Shown here: in pieces, positions 1-10,037 of the stretch
Layout of the letters: every line of letters starts with the position of its first letter
How positions within the stretch are numbered: position 1 is the stretch's first letter
From: Petasospora fabianii
Lineage: Eukaryota; Ascomycota; Saccharomycetes; Phaffomycetales; Wickerhamomycetaceae
NCBI GenBank assembly: GCA_022641835.1
Contig: CP048715.1
Coordinates: forward strand, 1,364,001 to 1,428,000
Length of the DNA stretch: 64,000 nt
Direction of reading: 5' to 3'
Translations under genes and position numbers: made by a program
The notes under the pieces: generated by a model
The model's database searches: none
Told to the model about the DNA's origin: nothing
What the model saw: the letters and a program-made list of their open reading frames with translations, nothing else

Positions 1-710
1 GTATTTCTTAATAATACGACAAACCATTCAGTTAAAGTTCTTCTTGTCTCAATTCGACCTGTGAGACGAATCTCTTCATGTTCCTTACCCTGCTCAACAA
101 AGTATTCACTAACACTTGTGAATAGGATTGTCAAGAGACACCATAGTGCAGAACCTAATCCAACACCTGTCATTGAAGATCTGTCAAATGCCACTAGCAA
201 AATTAAGATGAATGCAACGAGACCGGCATTAATGTAACCCAACTGTCTCTCAAGTGCCGAAGGCACTTGGAACAGGATAAGTGATGATGCTGTTGAGAAC
301 AATGAGATGAGAACAAAGTTAATCTCAAGGAAAGATCTACCTCTGTTGTTAAACCCTGGGATTGAGACAAAGTCAGAAATTAAGAGTAAGACAAGTAAGA
401 TAGTCGATAAGAATGAAAGGACATTGAGGGCAAAACGAGATAGACGAACATAGGTCACGTTGAGTGCTGATACACCAGGATCATCCGGTGAAAGAAGTGG
501 TTGTCTCTCTGGATCTCCAATATGTCTTCCTGAGTTGAGCACGGCAGGCCTTTGTGAAGATTGTGGCTGTGGAGATTGAATATCCTCTGTCTGAGAGGAA
601 GTTTTTGTTTGCTGAGACTCTGGAATTGGGGGGACCTCGTGAAGTGGGTCGTCCATGGTAGTTGACCGCACGGGATCTGTTGCAGAGATGACCGAGTCCG
701 TCAATGGCAT
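1..710 (-). CDS. Multi-span membrane protein, unidentified (3' part outside window)
   Basis: The reading frame is open on the minus strand from an ATG at 710 to the window edge, so only the N-terminal part is visible (about 236 residues). The first 90 or so residues are hydrophilic and rich in Ser, Pro and Gln, with no signal peptide. At least four hydrophobic segments follow, starting near the FALNVLSFLSTILLVLLLIS stretch, with short polar loops between. After them comes a charged stretch (EQGKEHEEIRLTGRIETRRT). A second in-frame ATG lies at 656. This pattern of a disordered cytosolic tail plus a membrane bundle resembles uncharacterised fungal membrane proteins, but I do not recognise the family with confidence. 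It is divergent from the NPL6 gene and shares a 254-bp promoter with it. Confidence 0.75.
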   Translation of the reverse strand, partial: MPLTDSVISATDPVRSTTMDDPLHEVPPIPESQQTKTSSQTEDIQSPQPQSSQRPAVLNSGRHIGDPERQPLLSPDDPGVSALNVTYVRLSRFALNVLSFLSTILLVLLLISDFVSIPGFNNRGRSFLEINFVLISLFSTASSLILFQVPSALERQLGYINAGLVAFILILLVAFDRSSMTGVGLGSALWCLLTILFTSVSEYFVEQGKEHEEIRLTGRIETRRTLTEWFVVLLRN

Positions 711-964
711 TATCAACCCCTTAACTCCCTGTTAGTTGTTAAATCCCAATGATACCCCCTGAAACTGTGCCTTTCTAAAAAGAATCAAGATTGCTCCCAC
801 TGCACTCTCTGGGGCGCTCGGGTGAAAGTGACAGGTGGGGATTATGGTAAGGCCACGTTATCAAACATGTTCGCGAAAAATCTCACGGCGGGTAAAACAA
901 AAACATAAACATTAACACTATGAACTATTGACATCAATAACTGGGCGCTTAACTACACAACACA
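711..964. promoter_or_regulatory. Divergent promoter with a Reb1-like site
   Basis: This 254-bp gap separates two divergent start codons. It contains CGGGTAA at 889-895, an exact match to the core bound by Reb1, a general regulatory factor that clears nucleosomes in budding yeasts. A TTCGCGAAAAA tract lies at 870-880. The Reb1 match is seen directly; that it works in this species is inferred. Confidence 0.5.
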
Positions 965-2851
965 ATGGACGACGATATATTTGAGTCCTTTATCAGTGAG
1001 GACGTCGCAGCCATTGAAGGGCTTGATTTTGGACAGGGGCCAATGCCTGGAACAGACAATGCAGACGTTGAAGCTGAATCTGCCGCCGAGGTCAAGGATA
1101 CTGACGCTGAGGTCAAGGATGCTGATTCTGACTCCGCGTCAATTCCTGCCATAAAGGATGCTACAGATGAGAAACAGAGGAAGTCACAGAGCGCTTCAGT
1201 GGAACCACAGGAAGCCGCCGAAGAGGAACCCTCAAAGAGTGCCAGTCCAGAGAAGAAGATTGAAGAACCAGATTACACCAAGGTTCCTATCTCAACGCTA
1301 ACGTCACCAGTTGAAGATACATTACCATTGAATACACCAGAGTTACCACAGCCCACGCTGTTTAAGGTTGATAAGGAGGCCAATGCCCTACAACATCGTT
1401 ATGTGCGTTCCTTCCCTAAGAATCTTGATGTGAAACATCCAGAGATTCCTAAATTCACTGACCCGGAAAATAAACTCGCTGCTGATGAAAAGGATTACAA
1501 ATATACCATGTTTTCACCTAAAGGTGAAACCAAGATTACTGCTAACGGTCACTTACTTGGTGGACGTAAGTTCCTCTTCCCAACTTTCACTTTGCCTGGT
1601 GAAGGTAAGAAACTCTACGCTTTGGCGAATGATGCAGCCAGAGCATTGGGACTGAGAGACTCATTCCTTCTCCTTAGTAGATCTAAGCACTTGACCAAGA
1701 TTATCGCTGCTGATAAGGATAGAAAATTCTTAGTTGACAGTTCATTGACGATTTCTAGAACTAAATCCAGAGCTGTGAATCTTGTTAGTTGCAGAGGTAT
1801 CTTTATGTGCTTTGGTGCTCGTTCAATTGTCTGTGGAAAGAGAGTCATTGATGATTATTGGGAAGAAGCTGCAATTGCACAAGGGTTCACAGAGAAGAGC
1901 CATGTTTTCCCAGTTGACAAAAACTATTTGAACCCAACTAGACACAGGAAAGCACCAGATACTTCAGCATCAACCAAACCAGTCGTTTCTAAGAATTTAT
2001 ATGTCCTTCCGGTACCATCACTTGAAGACAGAATGGAATATCTGAGTAACGCAAGCACAGGACAACCAACTCAATCATTACCAGGTCAAGGTATCTCAGG
2101 TGGCATGGAACTTGCCCTTATGTCGCCAATCCCAAAGTATACAAATGAGACTACATCTCAATCTAAGCAAAACAAGGTGCTTATGACACTGATGGATAAT
2201 GGCAATGGTTCATCCGTTGCCACAACGGCATCAGCGAGCTTGAACACTCTTCCAGTTAGTGATGAGCTTGCTGGTAGTCGTTCAAGTATTGGTTTGCCAG
2301 TTTACCGCACAGATATTCGCAAACGTGTTGTTCGTGAGGATAGTGATAAGCTTCACGAGATTGAATACCTACACGGTACTGTGGGTACCAACACCCTCAT
2401 TAATGAGTCTAGAGCACCACGTTCGAGGCAATGGCATTTCTACTGGCAATCTAAGGCTGGTGTGACGATTGGACTAACTAAGGATGATTCTGAACAATTC
2501 CTCAAGGATAAAGAGGATTTCTTGCACCAAGAGGAGACAGAGACGAGATATAACGAGTATTTGAATTGTGATCAAGTAATGACGAAAAAACGCAGAGCAA
2601 ATCCAAATTTCATTGGACATTCAAACATAACTGGACACAAACCACCATATGCTGATAAACCAATACCACCACAACAACCAGGACTCATGGCTGCTTCTGC
2701 CGCTGCAGCTGCAGGTATGATGATGGGTCAGCAAGGACAACCTATGATTCCACAACAACATCCAGGTCATCAGTCACCTCATCAGCCAATTCCACAACAT
2801 GGTGGATATATGCAACCTTCAGGAACTGTACCAATTCATCGCCCTTATTGA
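965..2851 (+). CDS. NPL6: RSC chromatin remodelling complex subunit Rsc7/Npl6 (Swp82 family)
   Basis: The 628-residue product belongs to the Npl6/Rsc7-Swp82 family, fungal subunits of the RSC and SWI/SNF ATP-dependent nucleosome remodellers in the nucleus. The diagnostic block runs from about residue 190 to 305. It contains HLLGGRKFLFPTFTLPG, a stretch ending in ARALGLRDS, and a motif ending in GKRVIDDYWEEA. The N-terminal 120 residues are acidic and disordered (many Asp, Glu, Ser and Ala). The last 60 residues are Pro/Gln/His/Met-rich with a short poly-Ala tract. At 628 residues it is longer than I recall for S. cerevisiae Npl6 (about 435). The extra length is in the disordered ends. The ATG at 965 has A at -3 (cacaatgg) and is the first in frame. 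Rsc7 is preferred over its paralogue Swp82, but the two cannot be separated here with certainty. Confidence 0.88.
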   Translation: MDDDIFESFISEDVAAIEGLDFGQGPMPGTDNADVEAESAAEVKDTDAEVKDADSDSASIPAIKDATDEKQRKSQSASVEPQEAAEEEPSKSASPEKKIEEPDYTKVPISTLTSPVEDTLPLNTPELPQPTLFKVDKEANALQHRYVRSFPKNLDVKHPEIPKFTDPENKLAADEKDYKYTMFSPKGETKITANGHLLGGRKFLFPTFTLPGEGKKLYALANDAARALGLRDSFLLLSRSKHLTKIIAADKDRKFLVDSSLTISRTKSRAVNLVSCRGIFMCFGARSIVCGKRVIDDYWEEAAIAQGFTEKSHVFPVDKNYLNPTRHRKAPDTSASTKPVVSKNLYVLPVPSLEDRMEYLSNASTGQPTQSLPGQGISGGMELALMSPIPKYTNETTSQSKQNKVLMTLMDNGNGSSVATTASASLNTLPVSDELAGSRSSIGLPVYRTDIRKRVVREDSDKLHEIEYLHGTVGTNTLINESRAPRSRQWHFYWQSKAGVTIGLTKDDSEQFLKDKEDFLHQEETETRYNEYLNCDQVMTKKRRANPNFIGHSNITGHKPPYADKPIPPQQPGLMAASAAAAAGMMMGQQGQPMIPQQHPGHQSPHQPIPQHGGYMQPSGTVPIHRPY

Positions 2852-3132
2852 TTAAGGTCGAGTCTATGATAAATGAATGTGTTTTCTTAAGTTAAGCAGA
2901 TGCTGTAGGTCTTCATTAGTGCTTTCTTTGAAAGAGAAGGATCATAAAACTATACAACACAGGAGAGAGTGTGTACACTTGAAAACAAAAGAATTAATAG
3001 ATCAAACATAGAATATATATCAGCAAACAAGATTTGGAAAAAACATCACATCATCAAAAATAAGTAGGAAATCACAAATATCACATCAAACGAATTATAA
3101 TTAGATAAGCTGGGGTAGTACAAAGGATGGGA

Positions 3133-4506
3133 TCAAACGATATCTTCAACGATTCCATCCCAAGCATCATGAACGACATAAGGTAAGCTAGTACCGAGAA
3201 CACCACTTTGTTGTTCACTTGGTAAATTGAACAATTCTCTAGTCTTCTTTGCACATGTAGAACTTGCTGCTCTTCTCCCCGTGACGGAGGAGAGACGAGA
3301 TGAGATATATCTCCATTTAAGCTTTTCACCATTTGCCAATAGTGATTTAAGGATTTGAATATCATTATGAGTGAATTGTTCCGCATGGTGTGGTGTTGTG
3401 GTATTGTAATGGGCATCATCAGGTTGGTGGATATGCTGTTGTTGTTCGAATTGAGTAGTGTTGTATAGTTGTCCCAATGGGATATCATTGTAAGAATGTG
3501 ATCGTTGTGAAGGTGGATGAACAGGTTGATGCAAATGACGAGGAGAAGTTCTGAATGGATCTGCTGTCGATGCATTATTGTATGTATTGTTGTTAAATGT
3601 TGCAAAGTACTCATTTGGAGTAGGCATTGAAGCTGGAACATATGAAGCAGAAGAAGAAGTGGTAGCAGTTGAAGGCATTACTGGATGAAGCACTGTTTGT
3701 TTGTTTGAAGAACCTGGGAAAGTATTGAGTGGGAATTGGAGCTGTGAAGAGTTATGAGCATCCAATTGTGGGATCAACGGGCCTGCCGTTCTCGGTTGGG
3801 ATGTGTAATCAAACTGCCTCGTGTCTTGAGTCATTGTTAAGCTATGAGATCTTTGTGTATGTGGAGGATAATTATAATAATTCCATTCATCGTATCCTGT
3901 TGAAGATGAAGATGTCAACGGCCATGGGGCAGGTACAGAAGCAGAGCCAGAGCCAGAGACGGAGGCCGAAGTTGAATCTCCTTGAATGGTATCATTCATC
4001 AATGGAGTAGCAAGACGAGTCTCTGTGTGTCTTGTAGATGATGATTGGAGAGCACCACCAGACACAGAGGAGATTGGTGATGATCCCTGTTGCAAAGTGG
4101 TAATAAGTATATTATTGTTACCTGTGCTACTAGAGCTATGAGGTGGTGGCGGTGGCGCTGAAGGAGCTGAGGCGTCCATGTATGAGGAAGCTCCAGGGGA
4201 CTCGTTATAAGTGAACTGAGTGAAAGCAGAGAGGTCCTGGGATGAAAAAAGGAAGTGCTCTGTAGCGATGTTATCTGTGGTAGTTGTAGTGGCGTTGTTA
4301 TTGGTGGTGGTGGTATTGGTGGTGGCAACAGGGTCCTCGGAGTTGTCCTCGTCGTGTATGATCTCCTGTGACAGAGAGGTTTCGGTGGAGATAAAAGGAG
4401 GGACTGTATGGATGGCTTCCATTGCCATATAAATGGGGTTGCGAGGGAGGTACTGGACGGCCAAGCTAGTTGAAGTCCAACGATTTGACGTGTTGTTTCC
4501 AATCAC
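3133..4506 (-). CDS. Putative Myb/SANT-like transcriptional regulator, Asn/Thr/Ser-rich
   Basis: The 457-residue protein is mostly low complexity. It has Thr/Asn runs near residues 65-80, Ser/Pro-rich stretches and a His/Gln/Asn-rich middle. The only folded-looking part is the C-terminal 85 residues. That block starts at FTHNDIQILKSLLANGEKLK, continues with WRYISSRLSSVTGRRAASST, and ends in a Leu- and Pro-containing stretch with LPYVVHDAWDGIVEDIV. The helix content and the W-(I)-S-(L) spacing suggest a Myb/SANT-like DNA-binding fold followed by a conserved tail. I do not recognise a named orthologue. The start at 4506 is the first ATG of the frame. The gene is followed by about 4 kb without genes upstream, as is often seen for developmental regulators. 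Convergent with NPL6. Confidence 0.72.
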   Translation of the reverse strand: MIGNNTSNRWTSTSLAVQYLPRNPIYMAMEAIHTVPPFISTETSLSQEIIHDEDNSEDPVATTNTTTTNNNATTTTTDNIATEHFLFSSQDLSAFTQFTYNESPGASSYMDASAPSAPPPPPHSSSSTGNNNILITTLQQGSSPISSVSGGALQSSSTRHTETRLATPLMNDTIQGDSTSASVSGSGSASVPAPWPLTSSSSTGYDEWNYYNYPPHTQRSHSLTMTQDTRQFDYTSQPRTAGPLIPQLDAHNSSQLQFPLNTFPGSSNKQTVLHPVMPSTATTSSSASYVPASMPTPNEYFATFNNNTYNNASTADPFRTSPRHLHQPVHPPSQRSHSYNDIPLGQLYNTTQFEQQQHIHQPDDAHYNTTTPHHAEQFTHNDIQILKSLLANGEKLKWRYISSRLSSVTGRRAASSTCAKKTRELFNLPSEQQSGVLGTSLPYVVHDAWDGIVEDIV

Positions 4507-5766
4507 GTATAAGCCCGTTTAGATTAGATAATAAACAAAAGTCTATGACGGACAATGGCGGGAGGTCGTGGGGGGACAAGAGGGCTGGGATGACGGAGTT
4601 TGAAATGTTATAAGCAGTGAGTGAGTTGGGGATAGGGGAGTCTTTTAATATAGGTTATGTTGTTTCTGTTATGTGTCAAGTCCCATAGAACTGGAGAGGT
4701 ATGTGCCCAAAAGTGGGTGGGCAATGCCTTTAAAAGCACGGATGACTGACTGACTCTGGCCTGGTATGCAATGATGGCACATCCCTTTTTTAGCTTTAGT
4801 GACGGGGCGGCCCGCCCCCGCCATCTTGAGAGAAGACGCGGTTCATGTGCGGAGGCGCACGTTTATGCATGGCGCTGAATGGATATGCACACTGGTACGT
4901 ATGACCTGCATCTTCTGAGTCTCAACCCGCGCGCGAAAACTAGTCCTTGTTCTTTCTCTTCCCCCTGGGCGGTTCTGAAACCGCTAGGACCCCTTGCTGT
5001 TGTGTCGGGAGGTAAGTGTAGCGGCTCTCTTTAGGTAAGTGAAGGGATGAAAGGGTGCACGAGGGAAGCTATCAATTTCTTCTACCGTCGTAAATGGTAA
5101 AAGGGAAAGAAATACTGACTTTCTCGCTATTACTTTCCCCTAAAAAACATCCCTGCGTTTGTGATTACCGCTAGCATGTGCTACATTCACTGTGTGTCAC
5201 CGCTACACTGCTACACTGCCACACTTATGGTTCTATGTTACAGCGTATGGTTACGAGAGACACATGCAATCAATACCGTTAGCTGCTTGCTCAGCCTTTT
5301 GACACCATAACGTCTGCTGTGCCCCATAGTGTCACGCCTTTTGATAGTCAATCACAAGAGACCAAAAGACCATAGCCAAACCGTGACCTGATCCTCGCTC
5401 ACGCGGTATGTTTCCGATCGAATTTGCCCCAAAGCGTCAAATACGTCATTTAATTCACGAAAAAAATCTTGGCTAGACAAAACATCCTTTTGGGGCAATA
5501 GGTGGGAGGGATCTTGCGATCTTGCACGGGGACATATGTTAGGGACCCGATGAGTCAATGCGATGCTCGATGCTTCGATTAAAATATCAATGATGTTTTT
5601 CTAGAAACATCAAGTTGCAAATCCTTATATAATTAAAAAACCAGTAACTGTGATTGAAACCTCACCGCTTAAGCATTCTACAGGTTGAAAAACGCTCCCC
5701 GGTAGCCGGGTAGATGCGGCCTCGAATGAGCTTTGAACTGACGCACATCTCTGATCAGATCTTAAG

Positions 5767-5786
5767 AAAAAAAAAAAAAAAAAAAA
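5767..5786. repeat. Homopolymer A tract, 20 bases
   Basis: Twenty consecutive A residues follow a cttaag hexamer. It is the longest mononucleotide run noticed in the window. It may be a nucleosome-excluding tract or the tail of an old retroposed copy. The sequence before it was not recognised. Confidence 0.9.
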
Positions 5787-5841
5787 TAAAGAAGCGCCTC
5801 AAACCAGCGGAAGAAGTTCAAACCTCGGTCTAACCGGCATA

Positions 5842-5897
5842 CTCTTTATCTCTCTCTTTATTTCTCTCTTTATCTCTTTATCTACTCATTCTATTTC
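5842..5897. repeat. Imperfect CTCTTTAT pyrimidine repeat
   Basis: Tandem copies of a unit close to TCTCTTTAT occur about five times with small changes, giving an almost pure pyrimidine strand with regular TA steps. It is non-coding and lies 40 bases after the A tract. Confidence 0.8.
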
Positions 5898-8585
5898 TTA
5901 TGCAATCCTGTATGGAAACGGAGACTCACAAGTTTTCAATAGTTGTTGAGGTTTGTTGCTTGTTGAGCAAACAAGGTCTGGGCCTTGGCTGTCGTAACTT
6001 ATCCGCCAATCGTTACCGGATCTCGAGCGGCTGCCCAATATGGGGGGACTTTAAGTCTATATTTGATAACGACACCATACATAGTGTTACATAGCAAAAA
6101 GCTCAGAGTAGTGGTAACATATGGATGGATAAAGCCCCCCTTTTCCTCCTTATGCCTTAATAGATTAGTGTTCCCACAGCCTTACCCAGCTGACAGCTTT
6201 GCGGTCATCTAATTCTCGGTTAGGGCGGTGATTTAGTAGTAGTCAAGTTCCGATCCTCAAATACCATGAGGATGATTCATAACTTTAACATGTGAAGCGC
6301 GAGCGGACTTCTAATTAACACGATATACATCGCTTAATCGAGCCTTTAAATCATTCAAAGAGGTTAAAAAAGTGTTGGGATTCAATTAAATCCAACCTTT
6401 TTTAAGATAACACACTATATACAATAGAACCTCCACTCTCCCGTCTCTCTCATCAGTCAACTCCGGACAAACGCGCCTTTTCGATGGTGTAAAATATGCA
6501 GCTTTATGCGTCTGCCGGGGGGCGCATCGAGCTCGAGTTGTGACCACCTTTTCAACCTTTTCAACTACTTTGCACATAGGGCAACAAGCTGGGGACGGGG
6601 GAAGCTATTCTACATGGAAGAACTATTTTACCTAGTCCTTGCATTCGAAGCCCTTGAGAAAAAATTTGTCATGTAATCCCTTCTGATCACCAGGGAAACT
6701 AACCGTAGGGTCATGAAAGGTGGGGGTCAAATAACAAGCATTAGGGAGATACGAATTAGTCTCGGACTCCAAAAGACCTAACAAGGGCTAGACCGATATA
6801 TGCGATAAAGGAAGCACATGGCTGCCCCCATCATAACGCAACTCTCGAATGACACTTCCCTTTAATCCAAGAAACTAGTGTGCTACGACGGTCGTAATCG
6901 GAGCTGTATGCAGAAACTCAAAATTTTTGAGGAAAACTCGTCATAGAGACAGAAAGAGACATGTACAGGAAACGAACGTCGGCGGGCATAAGGCGTCGCG
7001 TTTTAAAACCGAAAAACGCCGATGTTTCATATGGCCATTGAAACATATCCTTTAAAATGATAAAAGAAGAGGGGAATACTGTTGGGTACAGACACTAACA
7101 TATACACATAGGGTCAATTTATCCACAGCCAATGTACAACCAGTGAGTACTCTTCTGGTTTTGTAATGGAAAAGTGAGAAAGAGAAAAAGTGGACCGCCT
7201 CATGCTCTAGTGTTGGGTTTACGAGGTGCATCGTGATTTTATTGCACGAGGCCGCCTTTGGGAGGCGACGAATTTTTAACAACGTTCAATAGTGTAACAA
7301 CAACAAGCAATTGCGGGGAAGATGAAGGGACCCTGAGTTAGAATTGCTATGAGTGTTCCTAAGAAAGAATTCAGAAGCTTAAGCACCAATGTGTTACGTC
7401 CTTTCTTTTTTTTTTGGTTGCGCTGTCAAAAGAAGAATCGGATATGTGACACCAAATCACCTCACATCCCAATCAAAACACCTTGGCAGAAGTGGTCTGA
7501 AATGACCGCGGGACCGGCACAGCAGTTCAATTCAAAACTTTCATCCAACCGTGGATGAATGGATTCTGCAAAAGTGGAGCAGAACAGATGAGCTATAGTA
7601 CTAGGTTTTTGTATATGGGCCTCGGTATAAAACTAGATCCCCATCACACGAGAGGGTCCAATCTACACTTTTATTTTTTTGGCACCTGAATAAACAAGGA
7701 ACAACAAACCATAACATCAGATCAAAAAGCAGCCACGCAAATACGAGTCGATCGCTGTGCACAAATTATTGCCACCAAATGCCCCCTCTTTTTTTATCTT
7801 ACGACCGATAAACGGACTTAAATTCCGTGTGCTAACGTGGATGTGACGTTTATGCCAGGTTGAAATGTATCAGTGCTATGTTTGGAGGGGAAACTACTTC
7901 ATCGATAAGATGATGTATTATAGAGAGTAGAGTGTGTTAGAATAGTGGTTGTTCTTATGAAGATCGAAGATTACTTAAAGGTCTCATCACACAAGGTCTC
8001 ATCACAGCTGTTTACCAGATTACACCAATCTTCTTCAGTTTCAAATCACATTACAGAGATAAAGAGAAAGGACAAAAACTCAGGTCCCATGTATCGGCTT
8101 ACCTAAGCGCCATCTCTCATGATCAACTCGCGCCAGATATCTGCTGAGTTGCTGCAGCAATTTTCTTTGTTGCTGTGGAGCCAATGCAGGGAAGTGATGC
8201 ATAAGTTATGGGACTTGAACAAGGTAAAGTTCGGGCCTCAGAAGTTAAACTACAGGGTCTAGTTCATGTTTGAGTACAGTTTGGTATTACTATTGTATGT
8301 ATGTATCTTGTCGGGGGGTTCCCGAGATATGGGCTTTGGCTAAGAAGGGATAAGTCCGCTTGTTGAGGCAATGTGGGGGTTTGAGACCTGGGCCAAGAGG
8401 CGTAATGGATGAAACCCCACATAACTACATTCATGAGTGTCTTCAAATCTATAGGTTCTCCAGTTGGTTACAGTCAACAAAATAAGATTGGGCTTCGGTT
8501 GGGGTACTACGCCATCAATACTCTATCTCATGTCCATTGATGTTATATATAGGGACGGATGGGTATGTATTACGATACCAGTCAT

Positions 8586-9545
8586 TCAATAATCCTCCTT
8601 TCTCTGGATGAAATCAACAATTACATCCAATGATTCTTTTGGCTTTTCAGCCATGACCCAGTGACCAGCATCTATATCACGAACTTCAAAAGCTGGGAAG
8701 AATTTACCAACATCAACAAGATACTCATCAGGGACATACATAGATTTAGTGCCTCTAATAAACAAACTTGGACCTGAGTATTGAGAGAAATTTGGATCAA
8801 ACTCCCAAGATGCAATGTTACCCTTAACGAGAATATCTTTCATGATATCAAGTGGAATTCTGCTCTTCATAAGTTCTGATTCTTTATCCTTGCGTATGTT
8901 TTGAAGTAAGAATTGTCTAACACTGATATCCTTCTCAAATTTACCAAAGAAATTGTTAGCATCTCTATTTGATTTGATCTCAGGGTTGTCGACAATTTGT
9001 TGCATGATTGAGATGTACTTGAGATGATCGCTACCCGGTGGTAGACTAACTGGAGCGTTATCAACAGCTATCATCATCTCCACGAGGTTCTTTGAACGAA
9101 GTGCAAGTGCCATTGCGGTCTTAGCACCCATACTATGACCGATAACAACGGATTCTCCAATATCATGATCATGGATGAACCTCTCGACATCTGCAGCTAG
9201 TGCTGGATAATCATGTCTTGGGTTTGAAGGACTTTCTCCATGGTTTCTCAAATCAAGACAATAAATATCTCGCTCGAGCACTTCATTAAGAGACTTGGCA
9301 ATAGATCTGTTGTTGGTCTTGCAACCAAAGAGACCATGTAGAATCAATACTGGTGGTCTTGGATCGAGAGATGAGGTATTCTCTGTGTAAGCATCGAATG
9401 CAAGTTGCACTGTAGGGATATCCTTTGAGAGAAGACGGTCTGTGAGCCCCCGATTGGTAGAGGTCTGACCCGGTGCCGTGAAGAAACGTACGCAGCGGAG
9501 TGTGCTTGAGGAGCAGGGCAGTAACCGGCGAGTCAACACGTTCAT
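8586..9545 (-). CDS. Mitochondrial alpha/beta hydrolase of the Eat1/Imo32 family
   Basis: An alpha/beta-hydrolase of 319 residues when started at the ATG at 9545. The catalytic triad can be read as Ser138 in GHSMGAK, Asp162 in VDNAP and His295 in DAGHW. The 24-residue Ser-Asp spacing matches the triad described for yeast Eat1. HGLFG (70-74) supplies the oxyanion region. Eat1 makes ethyl acetate from ethanol and acetyl-CoA in mitochondria; Imo32 is its less understood relative. The first 25 residues (MNVLTRRLLPCSSSTLRCVR, then FF) are basic with no acidic residue, as in a mitochondrial presequence. For that reason the internal ATG is chosen over the upstream one at 9704, whose extra 53 residues look like 5' leader. 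Eat1 versus Imo32 cannot be decided by eye, so no symbol is given. Divergent from CDC4. Confidence 0.85.
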   Translation of the reverse strand: MNVLTRRLLPCSSSTLRCVRFFTAPGQTSTNRGLTDRLLSKDIPTVQLAFDAYTENTSSLDPRPPVLILHGLFGCKTNNRSIAKSLNEVLERDIYCLDLRNHGESPSNPRHDYPALAADVERFIHDHDIGESVVIGHSMGAKTAMALALRSKNLVEMMIAVDNAPVSLPPGSDHLKYISIMQQIVDNPEIKSNRDANNFFGKFEKDISVRQFLLQNIRKDKESELMKSRIPLDIMKDILVKGNIASWEFDPNFSQYSGPSLFIRGTKSMYVPDEYLVDVGKFFPAFEVRDIDAGHWVMAEKPKESLDVIVDFIQRKEDY

Positions 9546-10037
9546 AGGGCTTGGTCTGTGTGTATGTGTTTGTGAGTTGTTCTGAATAGATGAAAGTGCC
9601 CTCTCGCTTGGACATTTTTGGGATCTGCCAAAGAGCTTCGGGTATGAGCCTTTTTTCCTTATGCGCGCGCAAGAGATGTTTTCCTTCGTTTCACCAACAA
9701 ACAAAACAGCCGCCGCAACCGGACAAGCAAACTGTTTAAGAAAGCTGTTAAAAAGGTGGTTTAGTCACAGCGGTACATTCATAGACCTTAACTGTTTCCT
9801 TCATCTTCTTCACCGGGTCCCTAAAACGGCATTTTCCGCATTACCGCCGCGTCTAATAGCTATAACCCCCCTCGGTCCTCCTCATACCCCAACCACACAC
9901 ACACATACTTGATACACTCCCAACAATAACAACAACAATAACAACAACCTTGAAGCACGCGTCGCTCGCTCAACTACAGATTTATCTTCGACACTATATC
10001 CTAAGCATACTTGTTATACAGACATAACGGTTCAAAA
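9546..10037. promoter_or_regulatory. Divergent hydrolase/CDC4 intergenic region
   Basis: A 492-bp gap between two divergent start codons. The CDC4-proximal part has a CA-dinucleotide run near 9892-9907 and an AACAAT/AACAAC-rich stretch near 9922-9951, typical of a yeast 5' leader poor in G. No specific factor site is claimed. Confidence 0.5.

Larger units (their letters stand above)
4507..8585. other. Long gene-poor region
   Basis: No open frame longer than about 76 codons occurs here and none of the short ones resembles a protein I know. No tRNA, snRNA or rRNA signature was recognised on either strand. Structures seen are a homopolymer A tract (5767-5786), a pyrimidine-rich tandem tract (5842-5897), and a small CCCGG/CCGGG hairpin with a three-base loop (5698-5710). 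The left part (4507 to about 5600) is probably the promoter and leader of the SANT-like regulator; it includes a CGCGAAAA-type motif near 4932. The right part abuts the 3' end of the hydrolase gene. It could hide a non-coding RNA or a replication origin, which cannot be judged by eye. Confidence 0.6.

Noticed and set aside
5800-5840. GTTCAAACC, a tRNA B-box-like sequence
   Set aside because: No A box or acceptor stem can be paired around it.
9546-9704. N-terminal extension of the hydrolase from the ATG at 9704
   Set aside because: The 53 extra residues are not like the family. The downstream Met starts a clean mitochondrial presequence.
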